NCBI GenBank assembly: GCA_902761655.1 | Contig: CACWLD010000020.1 | Span: forward strand, 1 to 44,432 | Direction of reading: 5' to 3' | Origin: an uncultured Bacteroidia bacterium | Lineage (GTDB): Bacteria > Bacteroidota > Bacteroidia > Bacteroidales > UBA932 | Length of the DNA stretch: 44,432 nt | Shown: positions 24,080-31,733 of the stretch, in pieces | Layout: each line of letters opens with the position of its first letter | How positions within the stretch are numbered: position 1 is the stretch's first letter | The notes under the pieces: generated by a model | What the model saw: the letters and a program-made list of their open reading frames with translations, nothing else | Told to the model about the DNA's origin: nothing | The model's database searches: none | Program-made: the position numbers and the translations under genes

Positions 24080-25942
24080 CTACAATGAAGGCTTGACTGG
24101 GATGATGGTCCCGTCCGGGTTGAAATACATCCTGTCTATGCACACTTCCCTGTTGTAACCTCCTGAAAGGCCCATCTTTACGCCTTCAGGGCGGGTGAAG
24201 CGGTGATATACTATGTACCAGTCGTCAGTGCCAGGGATGTTAAGCACGGCGTGGTGTCCTGTTCCAAAGATCTGCTTGGAAGGATCCTGCTGTATCACTA
24301 TTGTCTCCTCCACCTTTGCGGGCTTTCCGTCACGTATGAACTCCGTTGGAGAGTCTGAGATCAGGTAGCGTACGCGGTAGTAGGAAGAACGGGTAATGTT
24401 CTCTGACCACATAAAGTAGTACAGGCCGTTGCGCTCGAACACATAGGTTCCCTCAAGGTAGTGGTAATCAGCCAGTTGCCTGCGGGAGATGAGTTCGTGC
24501 ATAGTGCCGGGGACAAGGGATGTCATATCGTCTGCGAGCTCTGCCATCCACAGGTAGGAATTACCCCAGTAGAGGTAGTATTTGCCGGTCTTTGGATCCT
24601 GGAAAACGTCCGGGTCAATGACCTGGTTGGGGGTCTTGAGCTCTTCCTGGCTGAGCATAGGCTTGCCCAACGCGTCCTTGTAAGGGCCTTCCGGCCTGTC
24701 GGCCACGGCCACTCCCACGGCCTTGTTTGCCACAAAGTAGTAATAGTACTTGTAGGAGTTGCCTTCTTTCCTTTCAATGATGCAGGGGGCCCAGGCGTAT
24801 TCCTTTCCCCAGGAAAGATCCCTAAGGTCCAGGATCACACCCTCGTCCTTCCAGTTCTTGAGGTCTGTGGAAGAGAAGCAGTGGAAGTCATAGTTGTGCC
24901 ACTGATATGCGCCGTCCGTGGTTGGGAAGATGTAGTACTTGCCGGTCTGCTCGCTGTACAGGGCTTCAGGGTCTGCATAAAGGCCCGGGAATACCGGATT
25001 GTTTACATCCGGGGCAAGGTGCGCGGGCTCGCGCTCGTCGCTCCAGGCCTGGAGGGCTTTGTACTCGGCCTCAGTCAGGGCTATGAATGAGCCCTGCTGG
25101 GGGCCGTAGATGCCCTCTATGTTCTGGGGCTGGAAGAAGCGGCCCATTGCCGGGTCAGCCTTGCAGAGGCGGTAATTGAACGGCTCACTGGAGTAGTTCA
25201 CGTACCCTATCTGCCACTGCTCCTGGCCCGCCACGTGGAATACGGAAGCGCCGGTGCAGACGTTATCACCCTCGAAAGCCACGTACTGGGGATTGTCCCA
25301 GGGGCCGGAAAGGGAGGCGGACTTGGCCGTATAGAATCCCGGCCGTCCGCCGTCTTTCTTGGCTATCAAGAAATAGGCGGACTCCGCCGGAAGCCAGGTG
25401 ATGTCTGGATCTATGGTGGATCCGTTCCAGTCCGCAAGGAGTTCCGGAGCGGAAATCTTGCTGAAGGCTGCGTCTACATAGCATCCGTATATGCGGTAAT
25501 AACGGCACTTGGATGCGTCCAGGAGGGAGAAATAGAGAAGGTATGAACCTTTCTGGGCGTCCCATATAATCTGAGGCCCACGGACCGATGCTCCGCGCGG
25601 CAGCGTTGGCCTTACGGAGACATCCTTCCAGTCCAGAAGGTTGGAACTTGTCTTGATCTCTATCCTTCCATTTGCGCCCGCAACCGTCATTATGAAGCCC
25701 TTTCCGTCTTTGGTACGGCATACATATGGAGCGTTCACGTTGTCCATTATGGCATCGCCGCACAGGAGGGAATGGAAATGGATGGCGTCCGGCGACAGCG
25801 CGTAAGCCGTCCATCCGCCGTGGGCGGACTGGTGGGCGAAAAGATATCCGAAGGTATCCTGGTCGGATATCTGATAGTTACCCTGGGCGAACGCCAATGA
25901 TGCCAGGAGCGCCAGGGCTGTGACAATTGCGGTTCTTCTCAT
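24080..25942 (-). CDS. GH43-type glycosidase with two beta-propeller halves
   Basis: 620 residues with a signal peptide (MRRTAIVTALALLASLAFA). The C-terminal half (~310-620) is a five-bladed GH43 domain: base Asp324 in 'FPGLYADPEALY', middle Asp443 in 'QVIDPDVFQDP' and general acid Glu497 in 'YLEGTYVF'. The N-terminal half (~20-300) also has propeller-like repeats ('APYVCRTKDGKGFIM', 'STIDPDITWLP') but lacks a clear acid, so it may be an inactive or binding propeller. GH43 members are alpha-L-arabinofuranosidases or beta-xylosidases. It begins 12 nt after the esterase gene. Confidence 0.88.
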   Translation of the reverse strand: MRRTAIVTALALLASLAFAQGNYQISDQDTFGYLFAHQSAHGGWTAYALSPDAIHFHSLLCGDAIMDNVNAPYVCRTKDGKGFIMTVAGANGRIEIKTSSNLLDWKDVSVRPTLPRGASVRGPQIIWDAQKGSYLLYFSLLDASKCRYYRIYGCYVDAAFSKISAPELLADWNGSTIDPDITWLPAESAYFLIAKKDGGRPGFYTAKSASLSGPWDNPQYVAFEGDNVCTGASVFHVAGQEQWQIGYVNYSSEPFNYRLCKADPAMGRFFQPQNIEGIYGPQQGSFIALTEAEYKALQAWSDEREPAHLAPDVNNPVFPGLYADPEALYSEQTGKYYIFPTTDGAYQWHNYDFHCFSSTDLKNWKDEGVILDLRDLSWGKEYAWAPCIIERKEGNSYKYYYYFVANKAVGVAVADRPEGPYKDALGKPMLSQEELKTPNQVIDPDVFQDPKTGKYYLYWGNSYLWMAELADDMTSLVPGTMHELISRRQLADYHYLEGTYVFERNGLYYFMWSENITRSSYYRVRYLISDSPTEFIRDGKPAKVEETIVIQQDPSKQIFGTGHHAVLNIPGTDDWYIVYHRFTRPEGVKMGLSGGYNREVCIDRMYFNPDGTIIPVKPSL

Positions 25943-25954
25943 CGTATGGGAGGC

Positions 25955-27082
25955 TTATTTGAAAAGCAGCGGTGCAAAGTTGTTAAGGTAGATCCTCCAG
26001 TTGGACCAGGTGTGGCCGCCTGTTGACTCAAAGAAGATGTGGTCCAGGCCGTTCTTGGTAAGGGTCTGGTCAAGGGTCTGGGAACCCTGATACAGGAAGT
26101 CTGAGGTACCGCAGGCAAGGAAGTAGAGCTTTACGCCTGCCTTCTTGAGCGCCTGGATCTGCTCGTCATTGGCTGAACCTGCAGCGGACAGGGGGCAGAT
26201 GTAGTCGAAGAGCTCAGGATACAGGATGGATGCGGTAATGGTGTGTCCGCCACCCATTGAGAGTCCTGCTATAGCGCGTGATGCAGGCTTGGCAACCACC
26301 CTGTATTCCTTCTCGATGAAAGGAACTATCTCCTCGCAAAGGCTTCTGACATAGGCGTTTGCAAGTGAAGGGTCGCGGAAGTTGCGGCCTGACTCAGGAA
26401 GGCCCAGGGTTACCGCGGCCTGCTGGCCGGGATTTCCGTTAGGCATAACTACAATCATAGGAACGGCCTTTCCCTTCTGGATAAGGTTGTCAAGGATCTG
26501 TGCGGTACGTCCCATACTGGTCCAGGCCTCCTCGTCTCCGCCGGCTCCGTGAAGCAGGTACAGAACAGGGTATTTCTGCTTTGTGTTCTTCTCGTATCCG
26601 TAAGGAGTGTAGACCGTAAGGCGCCTGTTAATGCCAAGGATCTTGCTGTCATACCATTTGTAGCTGACAGTTCCCCTCTGGTCAGCCTCGAAATAGTTCT
26701 CGGTAAGCTCGCCGGGAACCATAAGCATATTGAGATAACGGGTACCGTCCCTCTGGACCATATAGTTCTGAGGGTCGTTCACTGCAACGCCGTCAACCAC
26801 AAAGTTGTATGTGTAGATATCCGGAGTGGGAAGGTCAATTGTCACTGACCATACGCCGTTCTCCTTTGTCATAGGGATTCCTCCCCTCTCGGTAATCCAG
26901 TTTCCTGAAAGGGTTACCACGGTGGCGTAATCTGCCGCAAGGCGGAATGTCACCTGTCCGTCCGCAATTTCAGGGGAAACTACGCGCTGGCGTCCGTTGT
27001 TCTGGAAATTCTGGAGTTCCTGTGCCGAGGCAGCGCCTGCACACAGAAGGGCTGCTGCCAAAATGACGAATAATCTTTTCAT
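25955..27082 (-). CDS. Secreted alpha/beta-hydrolase esterase, third paralogue
   Basis: Start placed at the Met at 27082, which opens a normal signal peptide (MKRLFVILAAALLCAGAASA); the open frame extends 22 codons further but with no secretion logic. About 375 residues: E-set domain with 'PDIYTYNFVVDG', then the esterase with nucleophile Ser275 in 'AGLSMGGG', 'VLYLLHGAGGD' oxyanion region and catalytic His in 'GGHTWSNWRIYL'. It ends in LLFK like the esterase at 8322-9425. It heads the operon with the GH43-type gene and the plug protein, so it likely removes side-chain esters (acetyl or feruloyl) before or during arabinose or xylose release. Confidence 0.9.
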   Translation of the reverse strand: MKRLFVILAAALLCAGAASAQELQNFQNNGRQRVVSPEIADGQVTFRLAADYATVVTLSGNWITERGGIPMTKENGVWSVTIDLPTPDIYTYNFVVDGVAVNDPQNYMVQRDGTRYLNMLMVPGELTENYFEADQRGTVSYKWYDSKILGINRRLTVYTPYGYEKNTKQKYPVLYLLHGAGGDEEAWTSMGRTAQILDNLIQKGKAVPMIVVMPNGNPGQQAAVTLGLPESGRNFRDPSLANAYVRSLCEEIVPFIEKEYRVVAKPASRAIAGLSMGGGHTITASILYPELFDYICPLSAAGSANDEQIQALKKAGVKLYFLACGTSDFLYQGSQTLDQTLTKNGLDHIFFESTGGHTWSNWRIYLNNFAPLLFK

Positions 27083-27148
27083 AATACCAATGGTGTTAGC
27101 TTTAGTGTTGCAATTTACAAAAAAATTCCGTGAACGCCCCAAGTTCAC

Positions 27149-27156
27149 TATATTTG
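27149..27156 (+). promoter_or_regulatory. -7 element abutting the thioesterase start
   Basis: TATATTTG, a full match to TAnnTTTG, with only 4 nt between it and the ATG at 27161. Transcription would start at or next to the start codon, giving a leaderless mRNA. Confidence 0.45.
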
Positions 27157-27160
27157 CAAT

Positions 27161-27898
27161 ATGGAAAACAAGCTTTCTTACAAACTGGACATACCTTGCT
27201 ATATGTTCGACAACCGCTCGCTTCTCAGGGCATCGTCATTTATGGACATAGCGCAGGAACTAGCCACCCAGGGTTCTTTCCAGCTGGGTTTCTCTGACAG
27301 GCAGATGGCTCCCCACAATATAGTCTGGATCCTGGCAAGGATGCGCGTCAGGTTCAACACCCTCCCTCCAATGTACAGCACCGTGACGGCACAAACCTGG
27401 CACAGGGGGCTCAAGGGGATGTGCTACGTGAGGGATTACCAGTTGCTGGGAGACAACGGAGAATCACTTGTGGACGCCACCAGCTCCTGGATCATAATGG
27501 AGAAGACAAAGCGCACAATTGTGCGGCCCAATGCGCTTGAAGGCATTGTTGACAGCTCCGCCCAGAATGACGCCTTTGCCATAGAGGAGCCTGCCGCGCG
27601 CATCCTCCTCCCCAAGGACTCCCCCCTGGAGGCCGTTGGAGAGCACCGCGTGATCTACTCTGACCTTGACTGCAACGGGCACACGAACAACGCAAAATAC
27701 ACCGTATGGGCAATGGACTGCCTCCCCGGCGACCTCACCCGCAATCACAACATCAAGGACATCACCATTAACTTCAACCACGAAGCCCTCTTTGGCGAGA
27801 CAGTAACCCTGTACCACGCCCATAACGGCAACGAGCATATTGTTGAAGGCCGATGCGCAGACTCCCAGATCTTCATCAGCAAACTAATATTCGACTGA
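27161..27898 (+). CDS. Acyl-ACP thioesterase (FatA/FatB-like)
   Basis: 245 residues that form two hot-dog folds. The first has the 'QELATQGSFQLGF' helix and 'WILARMRVRFNTLPPMYSTV' (shown in part), the second 'YSDLDCNGHTNNAKYTVWAMD', which contains the Asn-His-type catalytic site of the family. It releases free fatty acids from acyl carrier protein in the cytoplasm. It is followed 5 nt later by an SGNH esterase gene; the pairing has no obvious metabolic meaning. The start at 27161 is favoured by the promoter element directly ahead. Confidence 0.92.
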   Translation: MENKLSYKLDIPCYMFDNRSLLRASSFMDIAQELATQGSFQLGFSDRQMAPHNIVWILARMRVRFNTLPPMYSTVTAQTWHRGLKGMCYVRDYQLLGDNGESLVDATSSWIIMEKTKRTIVRPNALEGIVDSSAQNDAFAIEEPAARILLPKDSPLEAVGEHRVIYSDLDCNGHTNNAKYTVWAMDCLPGDLTRNHNIKDITINFNHEALFGETVTLYHAHNGNEHIVEGRCADSQIFISKLIFD

Positions 27899-27903
27899 AT
27901 ACA

Positions 27904-29082
27904 ATGAAACTTTCCAGGATTCTCAAAATTGCGGCCCTGGCGGCAGCCCTGGCCGTTTTCTGCCCTCTCAGCGCCTCCGCGCGCAAATGGGTCACCACCT
28001 GGGCCACTGCCCAGCAGATTGCGGAGCCTCACAACAACCCTCCAATCCCCCTCGCCGGAGAAACCCTCAGGCAGATAGTACAGGTATCCATTGGAGGCAA
28101 CGAGGTCAGGCTCCGTTTCTCCAACCGCTTCAGTAAGGAAGACCTGGAAATGCTTCACGTGGAGATTGCCCAGGCCTTGACGGAAGGCGCCAGCCCTGAC
28201 ATCCTTCCCGGCTCTGAGAAAGTCCTGACGTTTGGCGGCAAGGAAGCCGTGACAATCAAGGCCGGCGAGGAAGTATACAGCGACCCCATCCGCTTCAAGC
28301 TCAAGGAAAGGATGAACGTGGCCATAACCATAAAGTACGGCAAGGCCCCGGCCAACACCATCACCAGCCACCCGGGTTCCCGCACTACTTCCTATTTCCT
28401 TGGCAAGGATGCCAAGACGGACCACTGGTACACTATTGAGAGCATAGACGTGAAGGCTTCCAACAAGGCCTCCTCGATTGCCGTGCTGGGAGACTCCATC
28501 ACCGACGGCCGCGGCACCACCACCAACGGCCAGAACCGCTGGACAGACAACCTGTCCAGGAGGCTGCTGGCCGGAAGGCGCACGCGCCGCATAGCGGTGC
28601 TCAACTTTGGCCTCGGCGGCAACTGCGTGCTCCGCGGCGGCAACGGCCCTGCCGTTGTAAACCGCTATGAACACGACCTGCTCGGATTCCCCTCAGTCAA
28701 GTATATCATCATTTTTGAAGGAGTGAATGACCTTGGCACCACCCGCAACGGCCCTGAAACCGCAGCCCAGGTCATCAAGGTCTATAGGAACATCATAGCC
28801 CAGGCGCACGCCAAGGGAATCAAGGTGATAGGTGCCACGGTAATGCCTTTCAAGCACAACGGATACTACACTGAAAGCCGTGAGGAAGGCCGCCAGATCC
28901 TAAACAGCTGGATCAGGACAGGCGGGGAGTTTGACGGGCTCATTGACTTTGACGCCCATATGAGCGGAGAAGAAGAGCCAGACGCCCTCAATCCAATTTA
29001 TCTTTTCGAGAACGACTGGCTCCATCCAAACGCCCAAGGTTACAAGGCTATGGGCGACTGTATAGACCTTAATTTATTCTAA
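27904..29082 (+). CDS. Secreted SGNH/GDSL esterase
   Basis: Start at the ATG at 27904, which begins a signal peptide (MKLSRILKIAALAAALAVF...SASA); an upstream ATG would overlap the thioesterase gene. About 392 residues. An N-terminal beta-sandwich (~30-190) precedes the SGNH domain: 'AVLGDSITDGRG' (Ser nucleophile), 'FGLGGNCVL', 'FEGVNDLGTT' and 'WLHPNAQGYKAMG' (Asp/His). Relatives are polysaccharide acetylesterases or lipases of the periplasm; an acetylesterase fits this region. It ends convergently with the S9 peptidase gene, sharing 4 nt. Confidence 0.9.
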   Translation: MKLSRILKIAALAAALAVFCPLSASARKWVTTWATAQQIAEPHNNPPIPLAGETLRQIVQVSIGGNEVRLRFSNRFSKEDLEMLHVEIAQALTEGASPDILPGSEKVLTFGGKEAVTIKAGEEVYSDPIRFKLKERMNVAITIKYGKAPANTITSHPGSRTTSYFLGKDAKTDHWYTIESIDVKASNKASSIAVLGDSITDGRGTTTNGQNRWTDNLSRRLLAGRRTRRIAVLNFGLGGNCVLRGGNGPAVVNRYEHDLLGFPSVKYIIIFEGVNDLGTTRNGPETAAQVIKVYRNIIAQAHAKGIKVIGATVMPFKHNGYYTESREEGRQILNSWIRTGGEFDGLIDFDAHMSGEEEPDALNPIYLFENDWLHPNAQGYKAMGDCIDLNLF

Positions 29083-31532
29083 AGGCTCTTGGGGCTGTAA
29101 ACTGCATCCCACCAGGAAGGATCATCCTGCAGCCATTTTGCAAACCAGGCCCAGATTGTCTCCTGCCACTCCAGACGTTTCTGATAGTCAAGGATGTGGT
29201 GGTTCTGGTCCTTTACCGCTACAAACGCAACCTCCTTGCCCAAAAGCTTGAGGGCGGTGAACAGCTGAACGCTCTCGTTGAACGGAACGTTGGTGTCAGC
29301 GTCTCCGTGGACGAGCAGCAACGGAGTGTTTATCTTGTCGGCACGGTACAGAGGGCTCTGCTTTACGTACAGGTCCTGGTCAGACCAAGGATAACTGTTG
29401 GCCATTGAAACCTCGCTGTATGAATATCCCCAATAGCCGAAGCCCCAGTAACTGGTGTGGTCGCTGATTCCGGCGTGGGAAACCGCACAGGCAAAGAAGT
29501 CAGTGATTGTAGGGATGTACTCTGACATAAATCCTCCGTAGGATGCACCTATACAGCCTACCTTGGATGCGTCCACGAACGGATGCTCCTTGCAGAACTG
29601 CTGGGTTCCCTCTATGATGTCCTGTGCCGGGCCTTCGCCTGCGGTGTTCACGTGGCGCGCGGACCACTCCTGGCCGAATCCGGTGGCGCCGCTGGGGCCT
29701 GCAACTACGTAAACCACGTATCCGAGGGACGCGTAGGCGTGCTGAGGATAGCGGCTTTCAAAGTTGCGGCTGGTAGGGCTGCATCCGCCATAGTAGTTGA
29801 CAATCATAGGATACTTCTTGTTGGGGTCGAAGTGAGGCGGCAGATAGAAGCGGCCATATACTGTCTCTCCCTTGGAGTTCTTGAAGTTCCACTCGCGGCA
29901 CTCTCCCAGGTCCACGTCCTTGAGGATTACGGCGCTGAGGTCGTCCTTGAGGACTGTAGCCTTGGACTTGGTATCGTAAGTGTAAAGCCTGTCGGAATTG
30001 GAGGCTCCCTGGCCGTAGTAAGCCATCATTGGCGAAGCGGTGGCAAGGGCCATTCCGTTCACAAGGTCTTCCTTGGTCTCAATCTGGGTGATCCTGCCGT
30101 TTGACGGGTTGAGCACATAAAGGCTTATGTAATCCCTGTTCTCCGCGGTGAAGTAGATCATTCCGTCGTACTTGCTCCAACGGGCGGATGCCACGTTGGG
30201 GTTGAAGTTCTTTGTCATAGGAGTGATCTTTCCGGAAGCGATTTCCATTATGTAAAGCTGCATATCCTCCATATTTGGAGTCTGTCCCTTCTTTACGTTC
30301 ATTCCAATTCCATTAAGGGCCTCCGGAGATCCCTGAAGGAGGATCCTCTTGCCGTCCGGAGAGAACTGGCCGCCGCCCAGGAAGCCGTCCTTGTCCACAA
30401 GCAGCTTGGCCTCAAGTGTCTCAAGATTAAGGAGATACAGGGTGGAAACTGATGTGGGGCGCTGGGTGAGGACGTCTTCGTGAACTGAAAGGAGAGCAAA
30501 CTTGCCATCGGGTGAGATATCCCCTATACGGGAGTTCCTGTAGCCATAGGTAAGCTGCTGCATCATACCGGTGGCAATGTCATATTTGGAAGAATATGAA
30601 CGGGTGCGCCAGCCGGGCTGACGGTCGTCCGGGGTAAGGATCTGGTAGATCTCAGGCCTTTCCGCAGGGCCGGACTCACTGAAGGTGTAGATGAGGTAAT
30701 CCTCTGTAGGAGCCATCCTGAAATTGCCCTGGGGAAGGTCTTCCACAAGCACTTCCTCTGCTCCGGTGGCGGGATCCACAACAATCAGCTGGGTCTTGTC
30801 CACTCCCCTTCTGGTCTTGTAATACTTGGGGCTTACGGGCATCCAGGTGAGCCTGTCGGCAGTCTCGAACAGGATGCGTCCGCTTTCGGTCTCAATGAGC
30901 TTTGTGGTGGAAGTGGACCTGCCGCCTTCTGCGGTGGTTGTGTAAGACACTGTCATATATTTGCCGTCGGAACTTAGCTGGACGCCGCCCAGGCGGGTTC
31001 CCAGAAGCACGTCTGACATACTGTAGAGGTGCTTTCCGTCGGTCCTGAAGGAGATCTTAGAATCGTCGGGGGTTTCGATGGAAACGGAAGGGGCCGCGGC
31101 TTCGCCGGAAGGGGTGAAGTACTTGATGAGCACCCTGTGGGTGAAAGGCTGGAGCTTCAGGTTTGCCCCGCCGTCCTTGCCATCGACGTTTATCTTGTAA
31201 TTCTTTACGCCTTCCACCTTGATTGTGGCGGTGGTGTATCCGCTGTTCTGGAAAACGAACTCCAGCAGATGGATTGCGTCCGATGCCGCAGTGGCGGGAA
31301 GGCTAGCCGCAGTGCTTACGCCCGCGCCCTTGAGCGCATCGGTGGATATGGTGGCATCAAGCAGGCTGGCAATGTCAAAGGCCTTTGATTTGACGTTGAC
31401 GCTGTCCACTATGAAAGGGGTCTTTACTGGGAAAGGACCGGCGTAACGGAACTCGCGTACCGGGATGTTTGCTGCCATAGCCATAGCGGCACAACTGGCG
31501 GCGAATAGGATTGTCAATAATAGTCTCTTCAT
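29079..31532 (-). CDS. Secreted S9-family prolyl oligopeptidase/dipeptidyl peptidase
   Basis: 817 residues with a signal peptide (MKRLLLTILFAASCAAMAMA). Residues ~25-160 are an extra beta-rich domain not usual in S9 enzymes; a beta-propeller follows (~165-560) and then the alpha/beta-hydrolase. The triad is complete: Ser664 in 'GASYGGFMSEY', Asp746 in 'HGDADTNVPF' and His778/779 in 'DQNHHILDYQ'. It would cleave short peptides, probably after proline or alanine, in the periplasm. Nothing links it directly to glycan use. It is divergent from susC. Confidence 0.93.
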   Translation of the reverse strand: MKRLLLTILFAASCAAMAMAANIPVREFRYAGPFPVKTPFIVDSVNVKSKAFDIASLLDATISTDALKGAGVSTAASLPATAASDAIHLLEFVFQNSGYTTATIKVEGVKNYKINVDGKDGGANLKLQPFTHRVLIKYFTPSGEAAAPSVSIETPDDSKISFRTDGKHLYSMSDVLLGTRLGGVQLSSDGKYMTVSYTTTAEGGRSTSTTKLIETESGRILFETADRLTWMPVSPKYYKTRRGVDKTQLIVVDPATGAEEVLVEDLPQGNFRMAPTEDYLIYTFSESGPAERPEIYQILTPDDRQPGWRTRSYSSKYDIATGMMQQLTYGYRNSRIGDISPDGKFALLSVHEDVLTQRPTSVSTLYLLNLETLEAKLLVDKDGFLGGGQFSPDGKRILLQGSPEALNGIGMNVKKGQTPNMEDMQLYIMEIASGKITPMTKNFNPNVASARWSKYDGMIYFTAENRDYISLYVLNPSNGRITQIETKEDLVNGMALATASPMMAYYGQGASNSDRLYTYDTKSKATVLKDDLSAVILKDVDLGECREWNFKNSKGETVYGRFYLPPHFDPNKKYPMIVNYYGGCSPTSRNFESRYPQHAYASLGYVVYVVAGPSGATGFGQEWSARHVNTAGEGPAQDIIEGTQQFCKEHPFVDASKVGCIGASYGGFMSEYIPTITDFFACAVSHAGISDHTSYWGFGYWGYSYSEVSMANSYPWSDQDLYVKQSPLYRADKINTPLLLVHGDADTNVPFNESVQLFTALKLLGKEVAFVAVKDQNHHILDYQKRLEWQETIWAWFAKWLQDDPSWWDAVYSPKSL

Positions 31533-31553
31533 TGTATTTCTTTTTCAGATTAT

Positions 31554-31561
31554 CAAAGGTA
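31554..31561 (-). promoter_or_regulatory. -7 element of the S9 peptidase gene
   Basis: TACCTTTG on the minus strand, a full TAnnTTTG match 21 nt ahead of the ATG at 31532. Confidence 0.45.
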
Positions 31562-31626
31562 ACAAAAATCCACGACAATACCCGCCTTTCCGCCTACAAT
31601 TGAATTAATATGCATCATTTGCAAAA

Positions 31627-31664
31627 ATTTATATAAATAATGTGCATTTATATAAAAAATGTCC
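31627..31664. repeat. Tandem 19-bp repeat upstream of susC, candidate operator
   Basis: Two adjacent 19-bp units: ATTTATATAAATAATGTGC (31627-31645) and a copy differing at two positions (31646-31664). The first unit begins with a 12-bp perfect palindrome, ATTTATATAAAT. A degenerate -7-like TATATTGG begins 2 nt after the second unit (31666-31673), so the repeats would cover the -33 region of the susC promoter. A direct-repeat operator of about two helical turns per unit would suit a dimeric or tandem-binding regulator. Confidence 0.5.
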
Positions 31665-31733
31665 TTATATTGGGGTAAAATCAAACAAATTATGGTTTTT
31701 CCAATTCTACCACTAATATTTTAACCACTAGGT

